From positions 124,001 to 188,000 of the forward strand of contig NC_010170.1 in NCBI RefSeq assembly GCF_000067205.1: a stretch of DNA of 64,000 nucleotides, given 5' to 3'. This document shows, piece after piece, positions 26,908-34,654 of this stretch. Both the position numbers and the translations under genes were made by a program. Source of the stretch: Bordetella petrii. GTDB taxonomy: Bacteria > Pseudomonadota > Gammaproteobacteria > Burkholderiales > Burkholderiaceae_B. How positions within the stretch are numbered: position 1 is the stretch's first letter; every line of letters begins with the position of its first letter. The notes beneath the pieces are model-generated. The model did not search any database, was not told where the DNA came from, and saw only the letters and a list, made by a program, of their open reading frames with translations.

Positions 26908-27713
26908 GAGGCGATCTCTTCGGGTTCGAGGTCGGCCACGGGGGCGTCGTCGCGGTGCATGATGCGCACGAAGGCGTCTTCGAGGTCGACGCCGCCCACG
27001 CGGGCCAGCAGCGCCTGGGTGGTGTCCAGCGCCACGATGCGGCCGGCCTTGAGCATGGCGATGCGGCCGCACAGGGCTTCCGCTTCTTCCAGGTAGTGCG
27101 TGGTCAGCATGATGGTGTGGCCGGCTTTGTTCAGGCGCGAGATGAATTCCCACAGGGTGCGGCGCAGGTCGACGTCGACGCCCGCGGTGGGTTCGTCCAG
27201 CACGATGACGGGCGGCCGGTGCACCAGCGCCTGGGCCACCAGCACGCGCCGCTTCATGCCGCCCGACAGGGCGCGCATGTTGGCGTTGGCCTTGTCGGCC
27301 AGCCCCAGGTTGAACAGGATTTCGTCGATCCAGTCGTCGTTCTTGCGCAGGCCGAAATAGCCGGACTGGATGCGCAGGGTTTCGCGCACAGTGAAGAACG
27401 GATCGTAGACGAGTTCTTGCGGCACCACGCCCAGCGCGCGGCGGGCCGATTTGTAGTCGGTGGCGACATCGTAGCCGCACACGCTGGCGCGGCCGCTGGT
27501 GGCGCGGGCCAGGCCGGCCAGGATGGAAATCAGGGTGGTCTTGCCGGCGCCGTTGGGGCCCAGCAGGCCGAAGAATTCACCCGGCTCGATGGTCAGGCTG
27601 ACGTCGTTCAGGGCCTGGAAGCCCGGGCCAGCGGTGTGCCCAAGCAGCCGTTTCCAGCCAGGCGAGCGCGGCGGGTAGATCTTGGAGACGTGATCGAGAC
27701 TGACGGCGGACAT
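26904..27713 (-). CDS. ABC transporter ATP-binding protein (YadG type)
   Basis: A 269-residue nucleotide-binding subunit. The Walker A is LLGPNGAGKTTLIS, the Q-loop GVVPQELVYDPFFT, the signature ALSGGMKRRVLVAQALVHRP, Walker B VIVLDEPTAGVDVDLR, and the H-loop TTHYLEEAE. The C-terminus has a short extension ending VADLEPEEIAS. It pairs with the overlapping permease and follows mlaC by 85 bp; that gap contains a GC-rich palindrome (CCCGCGG with a 5-nt loop) near 27768-27786 and a TATAAT on the minus strand. Confidence 0.94.
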   Translation of the reverse strand: MSAVSLDHVSKIYPPRSPGWKRLLGHTAGPGFQALNDVSLTIEPGEFFGLLGPNGAGKTTLISILAGLARATSGRASVCGYDVATDYKSARRALGVVPQELVYDPFFTVRETLRIQSGYFGLRKNDDWIDEILFNLGLADKANANMRALSGGMKRRVLVAQALVHRPPVIVLDEPTAGVDVDLRRTLWEFISRLNKAGHTIMLTTHYLEEAEALCGRIAMLKAGRIVALDTTQALLARVGGVDLEDAFVRIMHRDDAPVADLEPEEIAS

Positions 27714-27798
27714 GACAGCGGCGAGAAAGCCCTGGAAAGAGCGAATCGCCCATTATAAATGGCAGCCCGCGGCCGGGCCGCGGGCCAGCGCGCGGGGG

Positions 27799-28434
27799 TT
27801 ACTGGTTGCGCTGGTTCAGGGCCTTGATCAGGCCGTCGATGCCGGACTGGTTGATTTCCTGGGCGAACTGGTTACGGTAGTTCTGGATCAGCCAGATGCC
27901 TTCGACGTTCATGTCGTAGATGCGCCAGCCCTGCTGGGGGTCTTTTTCCAGGCGGTAGTCCACGCCCACCGGCTGGCCGTTGGCCTGGGTGATCAGGCTG
28001 CGCACCACCACATCATCGGCGTTGGGGTCGCCGCGAAACGGCAGCAGCTTGATGGTGGTGGCCTGCGTGACGCCCGTGAGCGCGCCGCTGTAGGTGCGGA
28101 TCAGGGTGCCCCGGAAGGCGTCGGCCAGCGCTGTTTTCTGCTCGGCAGTGGCCTGGCGCCAGTAGCGGCCGGCCGCCAGCTGGGTGGTCTTGCGGAAATT
28201 GACGTAGGGCAGGATGTAGGTGTCGACCGCCTGGTTCACGCGGGCCAGGTCGCCCGAGCGCAGCTGGCCGTCGGCCTTGAGCGCGGCCAGGGCTTCGTTG
28301 GCCGCGTCCAGCACGAACTGGTCGGGCGCGCCGTGGGGGTCGGGTTTGGCCTGGGCGGCGGCGGTGGCCGTCAGCAGGCCGAGCACGCCGGCGAAGAACA
28401 GACGCTGCAACAGGGAATAGACAGGAAACCGCAT
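27799..28434 (-). CDS. mlaC: Phospholipid-shuttling periplasmic protein MlaC
   Basis: A 211-residue periplasmic lipid carrier moving phospholipid between the outer-membrane MlaA complex and the inner-membrane MlaFEDB complex. A signal peptide ends near TAAAQAKPDP. The Ttg2/MlaC domain is recognised by VDTYILPYVNFRKTTQLAAGRYWRQATAEQK and the C-terminal WRIYDMNVEGIWLIQNYRNQFAQEIN. It follows mlaA by 33 bp. Confidence 0.95.
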   Translation of the reverse strand: MRFPVYSLLQRLFFAGVLGLLTATAAAQAKPDPHGAPDQFVLDAANEALAALKADGQLRSGDLARVNQAVDTYILPYVNFRKTTQLAAGRYWRQATAEQKTALADAFRGTLIRTYSGALTGVTQATTIKLLPFRGDPNADDVVVRSLITQANGQPVGVDYRLEKDPQQGWRIYDMNVEGIWLIQNYRNQFAQEINQSGIDGLIKALNQRNQ

Positions 28435-28467
28435 GAGAACTCCTCGCTGTTAGGGGCGCCCGCGCCG

Positions 28468-29298
28468 TTACGGTTTGGGCGCGGCCGGCGGCTGGGCCGG
28501 GGCGGAGGCCGGAGCCGCCTTGTCGTCGCCATCGTCGCTGTAATCGGGCAGGTCGCCGCCGTCGTCGCTGTAGTCGGGCAGGTTGCCCTCGCCGGTGGCG
28601 GTGCCCCGCACCATGGCGGCCCGGCGCTGCAGGTAGGCGTCGCGCACGAAGCTGTACGGATCGAGCGCGACCCGGTCGACCATGTCGGTGGTGTCGAGCA
28701 GGCTGGCGCGCGTGTCGACGATGTCGAGGCCCCACAGCGAATTGCGCCAGCGCGTGTTTTCGATGGCGCCCGGGTTGGAATAGGTGATCATGCCGCCCTG
28801 CCAGTCGCCGATCAGGCCCACGCCGTCGCGCACCGTGCTGGCGCCCAGGATGGGCAGCACCAGGTACGGGCCCTGGCCAAAGCCCCACACGCCAAGCGTG
28901 GTGCCGAAATCGTTGGGGATCTTGCGGGCGCCATTGGCCGACGCGACGTCGAAACAGCCGCCGATGCCCATGGTGGTGTTGAACAGGAAGCGGCCCAGGG
29001 TATTGACGAAGTCGTGGCCGCGGCCCTGCAGGAAGCTGTTGGTGGCGCCCCACAGGTCGCCCACGTTGCTGAACATGTTGTGGATGCAGCTGCGTACCGG
29101 CTGCGGGGTGACGTAGGTATAGGCCTGCGCCACCGGCTTGAGCAGGGCGCGGTCGACCGTGTCGTTGAACTTGTACACGCCGCGGTTGAAGCCTTCCCAG
29201 GGATCGCGCGGGTCGGGGTTGCCAGGCGTGGCGCAGCCCGCCGTGAGGGCGCAGGCTGCCAGGACGGAGGCAAGACGGGCGTAAGTAGGCATATTCAT
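28468..29298 (-). CDS. mlaA: Outer-membrane lipoprotein MlaA (VacJ)
   Basis: A 276-residue lipoprotein of the lipid-asymmetry pathway. The lipobox is LTAGCATPG, followed by the diagnostic DPWEGFNRGVYKFNDTVDRALLKPVAQAY and GRFLFNTTMGIGGCFDVA. After the conserved domain the C-terminus carries an acidic tail in which LPDYSDDG occurs twice, then an Ala/Pro-rich end. The ATG at 29298 was chosen because it opens directly into the signal peptide; a second ATG lies two codons later. MlaA is placed between mlaD and mlaC, a common arrangement in this order. Confidence 0.94.
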   Translation of the reverse strand: MNMPTYARLASVLAACALTAGCATPGNPDPRDPWEGFNRGVYKFNDTVDRALLKPVAQAYTYVTPQPVRSCIHNMFSNVGDLWGATNSFLQGRGHDFVNTLGRFLFNTTMGIGGCFDVASANGARKIPNDFGTTLGVWGFGQGPYLVLPILGASTVRDGVGLIGDWQGGMITYSNPGAIENTRWRNSLWGLDIVDTRASLLDTTDMVDRVALDPYSFVRDAYLQRRAAMVRGTATGEGNLPDYSDDGGDLPDYSDDGDDKAAPASAPAQPPAAPKP

Positions 29299-29406
29299 GG
29301 TCGGACGGCCCCCGGGGGCAAGTTCGGGTCGGTTTTCAGTGTGCCGGCGTGACGGGCGTGCGCGGCTCAAAACGGGCAATTATGTACGGCGTGTCGGGAA
29401 AAGGGG

Positions 29407-29883
29407 TTAATTCCCCGGTGTCGAGCCCTGTTTTTCGGCGCTGCCGTACAGGAACTTGCTGATCAACTGTTCGAGCACGACGGCGCTCTGGGTGTAGCGG
29501 ATCTTGCCGCCGTCGGCGAAGTTCTCTTCTTCGCTGCCTGCCGACAGCCCGACGTATTGTTCGCCCAGCAGACCCGACGTGAGGATGGACGCGGAGGAAT
29601 CTTTGGGAAACTGGTAGCCCTCTTCGAGGTCGAGCGTGACCACGGCCTGGAAGACCTTGTCGTCGAAGCTGATCTTGCCGACCCGGCCCACCACCACGCC
29701 GGCGCTCTTGACCGGGGCGCGGACTTTCAGGCCGCCGATGTTGTCGAAGTTGGCGGTCAGGGTATAGGTGGGGGTGAATGAAAAGCTGCTGAGATTGCCT
29801 GCCCGCAGGGCCAGGAACACCAGCGCGGCGGCGCCCAGCAGCACGAAGAGCCCCACCCAGAAATCGGTTTTTTCGCGTGACAT
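29407..29883 (-). CDS. mlaD: MCE-domain lipid-binding subunit MlaD
   Basis: A 158-residue inner-membrane-anchored MCE protein forming the periplasmic hexameric ring of the Mla transporter. An N-terminal helix (FWVGLFVLLGAAALVFLALRAG) is followed by the MCE domain (FDNIGGLKVRAPVKSAGVVVGRVGKI) and the segment ASILTSGLLGEQYVGLSAG, all canonical. It lies 12 bp downstream of mlaE. Confidence 0.96.
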   Translation of the reverse strand: MSREKTDFWVGLFVLLGAAALVFLALRAGNLSSFSFTPTYTLTANFDNIGGLKVRAPVKSAGVVVGRVGKISFDDKVFQAVVTLDLEEGYQFPKDSSASILTSGLLGEQYVGLSAGSEEENFADGGKIRYTQSAVVLEQLISKFLYGSAEKQGSTPGN

Positions 29884-29895
29884 GATGAATCCGTA

Positions 29896-30675
29896 TCAGT
29901 TGCCAAACATCAGGGCGGTAAGGAGGAAGTCGAGGCCCAGCACCGCCAGCGAGCCCACCACCACGGTACGCGTCGTGGCGCGCGCCACGCCTTCGGGCGT
30001 GGGCCGCGCCTGCCAGCCTTCGTACAGGGCAACCAGAGTGACGGTAACGCCGAACACCAGGCTTTTCAGTACGCCGTTGGCCACGTCGTCCCAGACGTCG
30101 ACGCCGCTTTGCATCTGCGACCAGAACGCGCCGGCGTCGACGCCGATGAGCAGCACGCCCACCACCCAGCCGCCCAGGATGCCCACCATGGAAAACACGG
30201 CGGCCAGCACCGGCATGGCGATGATGCCGCCCCACAAGCGCGGCACCAGCACCCGACGCATCGGGTCGACCGCCATGACTTCCATCGCGGCGAGCTGCTC
30301 GCCGGCCTTCATGAGGCCGATTTCAGCGGTAAGCGAGGTGCCGGCGCGCCCGGCGAACAGCAGCGCCGTGACGACCGGGCCCAGTTCGCGCACCAGCGAC
30401 AGCGCCACCAGCAGGCCCAGCGCTTCTTCGGAGCCATAGCGGTTCAGGGTGTAGTAGCCCTGCAACCCGAGCACGAAGCCGACGAACATGCCGGAGACGA
30501 TAATGATCAGCAGCGAATAGTTGCCGATGAAATGAACCTGCTGCGACACCAGGCGCGGGCGCGATACGGCGATGCCGCTGCGCGCCAGCAAGGCGCCCAG
30601 GAAACGGGTAAAGAACCCCACGCCACTGACCTGGGCGCGCACCCAACCGCCCAGCGCTTGCACCGGCCCGCTCAT
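29896..30675 (-). CDS. mlaE: Lipid-asymmetry ABC permease MlaE
   Basis: A 259-residue inner-membrane permease of the MlaFEDB lipid transporter. Marks are VHFIGNYSLLIIIVSGMFVGFVLGLQGYYTL, ELGPVVTALLFAGRAGTSLTAEIGLMKAGEQLAAMEVMAVDP and the C-terminal GVARATTRTVVVGSLAVLGLDFLLTALMF, all highly conserved in the family. The ATG at 30675 overlaps the mlaF stop by four bases. Confidence 0.97.
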   Translation of the reverse strand: MSGPVQALGGWVRAQVSGVGFFTRFLGALLARSGIAVSRPRLVSQQVHFIGNYSLLIIIVSGMFVGFVLGLQGYYTLNRYGSEEALGLLVALSLVRELGPVVTALLFAGRAGTSLTAEIGLMKAGEQLAAMEVMAVDPMRRVLVPRLWGGIIAMPVLAAVFSMVGILGGWVVGVLLIGVDAGAFWSQMQSGVDVWDDVANGVLKSLVFGVTVTLVALYEGWQARPTPEGVARATTRTVVVGSLAVLGLDFLLTALMFGN

Positions 30676-31508
30676 GGTTTGCGCCCCTCTTGTTGCGCCA
30701 GCCAGGCCTGGAAGGCCGGCGTGTCGGGATACTGGAAGGCCACCGGGCCGTCGGGCTCGCCGCGCAGGAACTGCCTGACGTACGGGTCTTGCGAGTCGGA
30801 CAGGGTTTGCGGCGTGCCGGCGGCTACCAGCCGGCCCTGCCCCACCAGATAAACCTGGTCGGCGATGGCGAACGATTCTTGTACGTCGTGCGTGATCAGC
30901 ACCGAGGCACAGTGCAGGCGGTCGGCCAGGTCGCGGATCAGGCGCGCGGTGATGCCCATGGAAATCGGGTCCAGGCCGGCGAAGGGTTCGTCGTAAAGAA
31001 TGAGCTCGGGTTCGAGCACCACGGCGCGCGCCAGCGCGACGCGCCGCGACATGCCGCCGGAAATCTCGGCCACCCGCAGGTGCGCGGCGGCGCGCAGGCC
31101 GACTGCGTCGAGCTTGTCGAGCACCCGCGCCGTGACTTCAGGTTCGGGCAGGCGGGTGTGCTCGCGCAGGGGGAAGGCCACGTTTTCGAAGACGTTCAGG
31201 TCGGTGAACAGCGCGCCCTGCTGGAACAACACGCCCATGCGCTTGCGCAGCGCTTGCACCGTGTCGCCGTTGGCCTGGCCGATGTCGGTGCCGAATACCC
31301 GCACCTGGCCGCGCAGCGCCGGCAACTGGCCGGTGGCCGCGCGCAGCAGCGTGGTCTTGCCGGAACCCGAGCCGCCCATGACGGCCACCACCTGGCCTGC
31401 CTGGACGGCCATGTTGATGTCTTGCAATACCGTGAAGTCGCCATAGCCGAGCGCCACCCCGTCGAGCGACAGGGCGAGATCCGGGCTATCGGGAATGTGA
31501 TCGGGCAT
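30672..31508 (-). CDS. mlaF: Lipid-asymmetry ABC ATPase MlaF
   Basis: A 278-residue ATPase of the Mla system and first gene of the long minus-strand run. Walker A is VMGGSGSGKTTLLRA, the signature EISGGMSRRVALARAVVLEP, Walker B LILYDEPFAGLDPISMG and the H-loop ITHDVQESF. The chosen ATG (31508) lacks a clear ribosome-binding site; a TTG ten codons upstream is possible but adds a non-conserved stretch. A TACAAT at 31562-31567 (minus strand) could be the -10 box of the operon. Confidence 0.94.
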   Translation of the reverse strand: MPDHIPDSPDLALSLDGVALGYGDFTVLQDINMAVQAGQVVAVMGGSGSGKTTLLRAATGQLPALRGQVRVFGTDIGQANGDTVQALRKRMGVLFQQGALFTDLNVFENVAFPLREHTRLPEPEVTARVLDKLDAVGLRAAAHLRVAEISGGMSRRVALARAVVLEPELILYDEPFAGLDPISMGITARLIRDLADRLHCASVLITHDVQESFAIADQVYLVGQGRLVAAGTPQTLSDSQDPYVRQFLRGEPDGPVAFQYPDTPAFQAWLAQQEGRKP

Positions 31509-31561
31509 AGGCAATGGCAAGTGGGCCGGAGCTGGCAAAGGTGAGCCCGGCAGCGGCGATC

Positions 31562-31567
31562 ATTGTA
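31562..31567 (-). promoter_or_regulatory. Candidate -10 box for the mla operon
   Basis: On the minus strand TACAAT lies 54 bp before the mlaF start in the 225-bp gap after the MFS transporter gene. The region 17 bp further upstream has no good -35 match, so an activator or an extended -10 would be needed. Weak evidence. Confidence 0.3.
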
Positions 31568-31733
31568 ACGTGCCCTCGCGCTGCCGCTGATGTGCCTGAT
31601 GGTGACCTTATTGCACCCTTATGTTGCCATTTTTGAGCACTTGCGGCCATTTGCAGAGATCGCGGGCGGCGCTGGCCGGCCTGTCCTCGCAGTGCCGCCC
31701 GCCGCCTGCCCGACCGGACGCTTGCCGCCGTGG

Positions 31734-32924
31734 CTAAGCGCGTTGCGGCAGCGCCAGCGCTCCGGCGGCCAGCAGCGCGGCGCTGGCCGCCAGCACTGCC
31801 GGCAGCCCGATGCCGTGGCGAGCCGCCCACGCCGCTGCCAACGGGCCCAGGATCTGGCCCAGGGCGAAGGCGGCTGTCATGGCGGCCGCGGCACGGGCGG
31901 CATTGCCGCCCGCGCTGCGGCGCGCGGCCTGCATGCCGGCCTGGGTGATGACCACGAACGTGCCTCCTACCAGCAGCGCCGCCAGGGCTGTGGCGCCCAG
32001 CGAATCCAGCAGGGCCGGTGCCGCCATGCCCGCGGCCATGAGCAACTGGGCGGCGCGCCAGATGTGCCTTTCGTTGCGGCCGCGCGCCAGGCGCGGCGCG
32101 AGCAGGCAAGAGACCGCGGCGGCTGCGCCGAAGCACGGCCACACCCAGCCGAATACGGCCGGGTCCGACACCTGGGCCTTGGCCATGGCGGGCAGGAACG
32201 TGGCCGGCACGATATAGCCCATGCCGAACAGGCCATAGTGCAGCACCAGCCAGCGCGCGCCGCGCTCGCCGCCGGGGCTGGCCTGCGAGATGCCATGGGC
32301 CGCGTGCTTGGCTGGCGTGGCGCGCGCCGCGGGGGCAGGAGCGGGTGCGCGGACCAGGGCGGCCGCGACCATGGCGCTGGCAGCCAATGCCAGCACGCCG
32401 AGCGCCCGCCAGCTGGCATCGGCGCTCGCGCCCTGCTGCATCAAGACCAGGCAGGCCAGGCCGCTGGCCGCGATGCCGATGCCCACGCCGGCGTAGGTCC
32501 AGTTCATGACCGGCCCTTCGCGCGGATCGCCGGCCGGCACGGGCCGCCAGGCAGCAACGCAGATAAACGTATAGGCGCTGGCATAGCCGGCCGCCAGGCG
32601 CAGCGCCAGCCAGGCCGCCATGCCGTCGAGCTGGCCCATGGCCAGCGTCAGCAAGCCGGCGGCGGCCAGGCTGCCCAGCAGCCCGGCGCGCAGGCGGCGA
32701 ATGGGGAACGCCACGGCGGCCAGCGCGCCCAGCAGGTAGCCCGCATAGTTGGCCGAAGCCAGCCAGCCGCCTTGCGCCAGGCTCAGGCCGGCGTCCTGGG
32801 CCATGAGGGGCCATAGCGGGGTGAACGCGAACCGGCCTATGCCCATGGCCACCGCCAGGGCAAGCAGGCCGGGCCAGGCCAGAAGCAGGGGAAAAGACGA
32901 GCGGGGGATCGAGGCGGCTGGCAT
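31734..32924 (-). CDS. MFS transporter, YbfB/YjiJ family
   Basis: A 396-residue major-facilitator protein with about twelve membrane helices. The opening LLALAVAMGIGRFAFTPLWPLMAQDAGLSLAQGGWLASANYAGYLLGAL is characteristic of the YbfB/YjiJ subfamily, whose substrates are mostly unknown. The centre has an Ala/Pro-rich cytoplasmic loop (RAPAPAPAARATPAKHA) between the two halves. It is divergent from a LysR-type regulator across 64 bp, so it is the likely target of that regulator. Confidence 0.9.
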   Translation of the reverse strand: MPAASIPRSSFPLLLAWPGLLALAVAMGIGRFAFTPLWPLMAQDAGLSLAQGGWLASANYAGYLLGALAAVAFPIRRLRAGLLGSLAAAGLLTLAMGQLDGMAAWLALRLAAGYASAYTFICVAAWRPVPAGDPREGPVMNWTYAGVGIGIAASGLACLVLMQQGASADASWRALGVLALAASAMVAAALVRAPAPAPAARATPAKHAAHGISQASPGGERGARWLVLHYGLFGMGYIVPATFLPAMAKAQVSDPAVFGWVWPCFGAAAAVSCLLAPRLARGRNERHIWRAAQLLMAAGMAAPALLDSLGATALAALLVGGTFVVITQAGMQAARRSAGGNAARAAAAMTAAFALGQILGPLAAAWAARHGIGLPAVLAASAALLAAGALALPQRA

Positions 32925-32969
32925 GCTGCCAGTCTAGGCGAGTATGATTATCATGAAAAGTGAATAATT

Positions 32970-32985
32970 AAGAACATAAGTTCTT
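32970..32985. promoter_or_regulatory. Palindromic operator between MFS and LysR genes
   Basis: A perfect 6-bp inverted repeat AAGAAC-ATAA-GTTCTT lies 3 bp before the LysR start codon. The same 64-bp divergent region is AT-rich and must hold both promoters. LysR regulators bind T-N11-A style palindromes between themselves and a divergent target, so this is a good candidate binding site and would also serve for autorepression. The role is inferred. Confidence 0.55.
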
Positions 32986-32988
32986 GAA

Positions 32989-33864
32989 ATGAGAAATCTC
33001 GATCTCGACGCACTGCAGATATTCAAAGCCGTGGCCGAGCGCGGCGGGGTGGCGCGCGCGGCCGCGCACCTGAACCGTGTGCAATCCAATGTGTCGACCC
33101 GGTTGCGCCAGTTGGAAGCCGCCCTGGGCGCCACGCTGTTTCAGCGCCAGAACCGCCGCCTGGTGCTGTCGGCGCAGGGCCGGCTGCTGCTCGACTACGC
33201 CGACCGTCTGCTGCAACTGTCCGACGAAGCCCAGGCCGCCTTGCGCGCGGGCACGCCTGGCGGCCTGCTGCGGGTGGGCACCATGGAAAGCACGGCGGCG
33301 GCGCGGTTGCCGCCCATTCTGGCGGCCTATCATCAGACTTGGCCCCAGGTGCGCATCGAGCTGGTATCGGGCACCAGCGGCGCGCTGGTGAACCAGGTGC
33401 ATCGCGGCGATATCGAAGCCGCGTTCGTGGCCCGCCCCTATGCCGAAGACGGCCTGGACGCCGCACCGGCTTTCACTGAAGAGCTGGCGCTGATTTCCCC
33501 ACTGGCCCGCCCGCCCGTCGAGCGGGCGCAAGACCTGCGCGGCGCCACGCTCATTGCCTTCAGCACTGGCTGTTCGTACCGCCGCATCCTGGAAACCTGG
33601 CTGGCCCAGGAAAACGTGGCGCCCGGCAGCATCATGGAATTCGCTTCGTACCATGCCATCGTGGCCTGCGTGGCTGCCGGCACGGGCGTGGCCATTGTGC
33701 CCCGCTCGGTGCTGGGCGTTCTGCAGGCCGAGGCCTCGCTGCGGGTGTGCGCCCTGCCGCAGCCGTTTGCGCAGGCGCCCACCATGCTGGTGTGGCGGCG
33801 CGGGCACCAGTCGCCGGCGCTCGACGCGCTGCGCGCCGGGCTGCCCGGCGCTGCGGCCGCCTAG
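32989..33864 (+). CDS. LysR-family transcriptional regulator
   Basis: A 291-residue regulator. The N-terminal winged helix (LDLDALQIFKAVAERGGVARAAAHLNRVQSNVSTRLRQLEAALGATLFQRQNRRLVLSAQG) is complete. It is followed by the two-lobed effector domain, with the typical GLLRVGTMESTAAARLPPILAAY and ALVNQVHRGDIEAAFVA segments. The N-terminal block resembles the PtrR/NhaR-like group of LysR regulators that control divergent MFS exporters. Its stop codon shares the CTAG tetranucleotide with the stop of the convergent ompW-like gene. Confidence 0.93.
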   Translation: MRNLDLDALQIFKAVAERGGVARAAAHLNRVQSNVSTRLRQLEAALGATLFQRQNRRLVLSAQGRLLLDYADRLLQLSDEAQAALRAGTPGGLLRVGTMESTAAARLPPILAAYHQTWPQVRIELVSGTSGALVNQVHRGDIEAAFVARPYAEDGLDAAPAFTEELALISPLARPPVERAQDLRGATLIAFSTGCSYRRILETWLAQENVAPGSIMEFASYHAIVACVAAGTGVAIVPRSVLGVLQAEASLRVCALPQPFAQAPTMLVWRRGHQSPALDALRAGLPGAAAA

Positions 33865-34487
33865 AAGCGGTACCCTACGGCAACCGTGGCCACCCAGGGG
33901 TCGATGCGCGCCGTGCCGATACGCTGGCCGTCCAGCTTGACCTTCGACGAGATGTCGATATAGCGCAGGTCGGCATTCAGGAACCAGCGGTCATCGAGCT
34001 TGACGTCCACGCCGACCTGGCCGGCCAGGCCCCACGAATCGCCCAATTTCAGGTCCGAGCCGGATAGCGCGCCGCGAGTCTGGGTGTCGAAGAAGTGGGT
34101 GTAGTTCAGGCCCACGCCGACATAGGGCTGCACCGTGCTGTCGGGCAGGAAATGCCATTGCAGGCTGAGCGTGGGCGGCAGGTGCTTGGTGGTGCCGATC
34201 TTGCCCAGGCCGCCGCTGCCGCGGATGTCGTGCTGGAACGGCCAGGCGCCCAGCAGTTCGATGCCGATATGCCGCGTGGCCATGTAGGCAACGGTGAAAC
34301 TGGGGCGCACATTGCTGCTGACATCCAGGTCGACGGCGCCGTTCAACACGCTGCCATTGTTGGATTTGGGGCTGACTTGCGTCACGCCCAGCCTGAACAG
34401 CCAGTCGCCTGCTTCGTGAGCGTGCGCGAGGGGGGCGGTCAGGCCGGCCGTGCACAGGGCGGCGGCCAGAAGGGTGCGTAATGACAT
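33861..34487 (-). CDS. OmpW family outer-membrane porin
   Basis: A 208-residue eight-stranded beta-barrel of the OmpW family, a small hydrophobic-channel protein. A signal peptide ends near LAHAHEAGDWL, and the family marks GDWLFRLGVTQVSPK, RHIGIELLGAWPF and the terminal VATVAVGYRF with C-terminal Phe are present. OmpW genes in related bacteria respond to oxygen, iron and osmotic state; an FNR-like site lies upstream here. It converges on the LysR gene with overlapping stop codons. Confidence 0.93.
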   Translation of the reverse strand: MSLRTLLAAALCTAGLTAPLAHAHEAGDWLFRLGVTQVSPKSNNGSVLNGAVDLDVSSNVRPSFTVAYMATRHIGIELLGAWPFQHDIRGSGGLGKIGTTKHLPPTLSLQWHFLPDSTVQPYVGVGLNYTHFFDTQTRGALSGSDLKLGDSWGLAGQVGVDVKLDDRWFLNADLRYIDISSKVKLDGQRIGTARIDPWVATVAVGYRF

Positions 34488-34555
34488 GAAGCTCTCCGTA
34501 AGAAGCCGATATTTCTCGGCAATAGAGAGATTCGCAGGCCGCCACGAAAGACGGC

Positions 34556-34569
34556 TTGATCCATGTCAG
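34556..34569 (-). promoter_or_regulatory. FNR/ANR-like box upstream of the ompW-like gene
   Basis: On the minus strand the sequence CTGAC-ATGG-ATCAA matches the FNR consensus TTGAT-N4-ATCAA with one perfect half-site and three of five bases in the other. Its centre is about 75 bp before the start codon, suitable for an activator site at -41.5 if the leader is about 34 nt. ompW is FNR-controlled in enteric bacteria. Suggestive only. Confidence 0.4.
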
Positions 34570-34654
34570 CAGTAGGGTTATTAATTGGGGTCGCAATAAA
34601 GCTGTCTGATTCCCGACGCACGCCAGCGCGCCGGAAACCAGACTTCACCCCCCT

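Noticed and set aside
27712..29352. A 546-codon open frame on the plus strand
   Set aside because: Antisense to mlaC and mlaA; no start signals or family resemblance.
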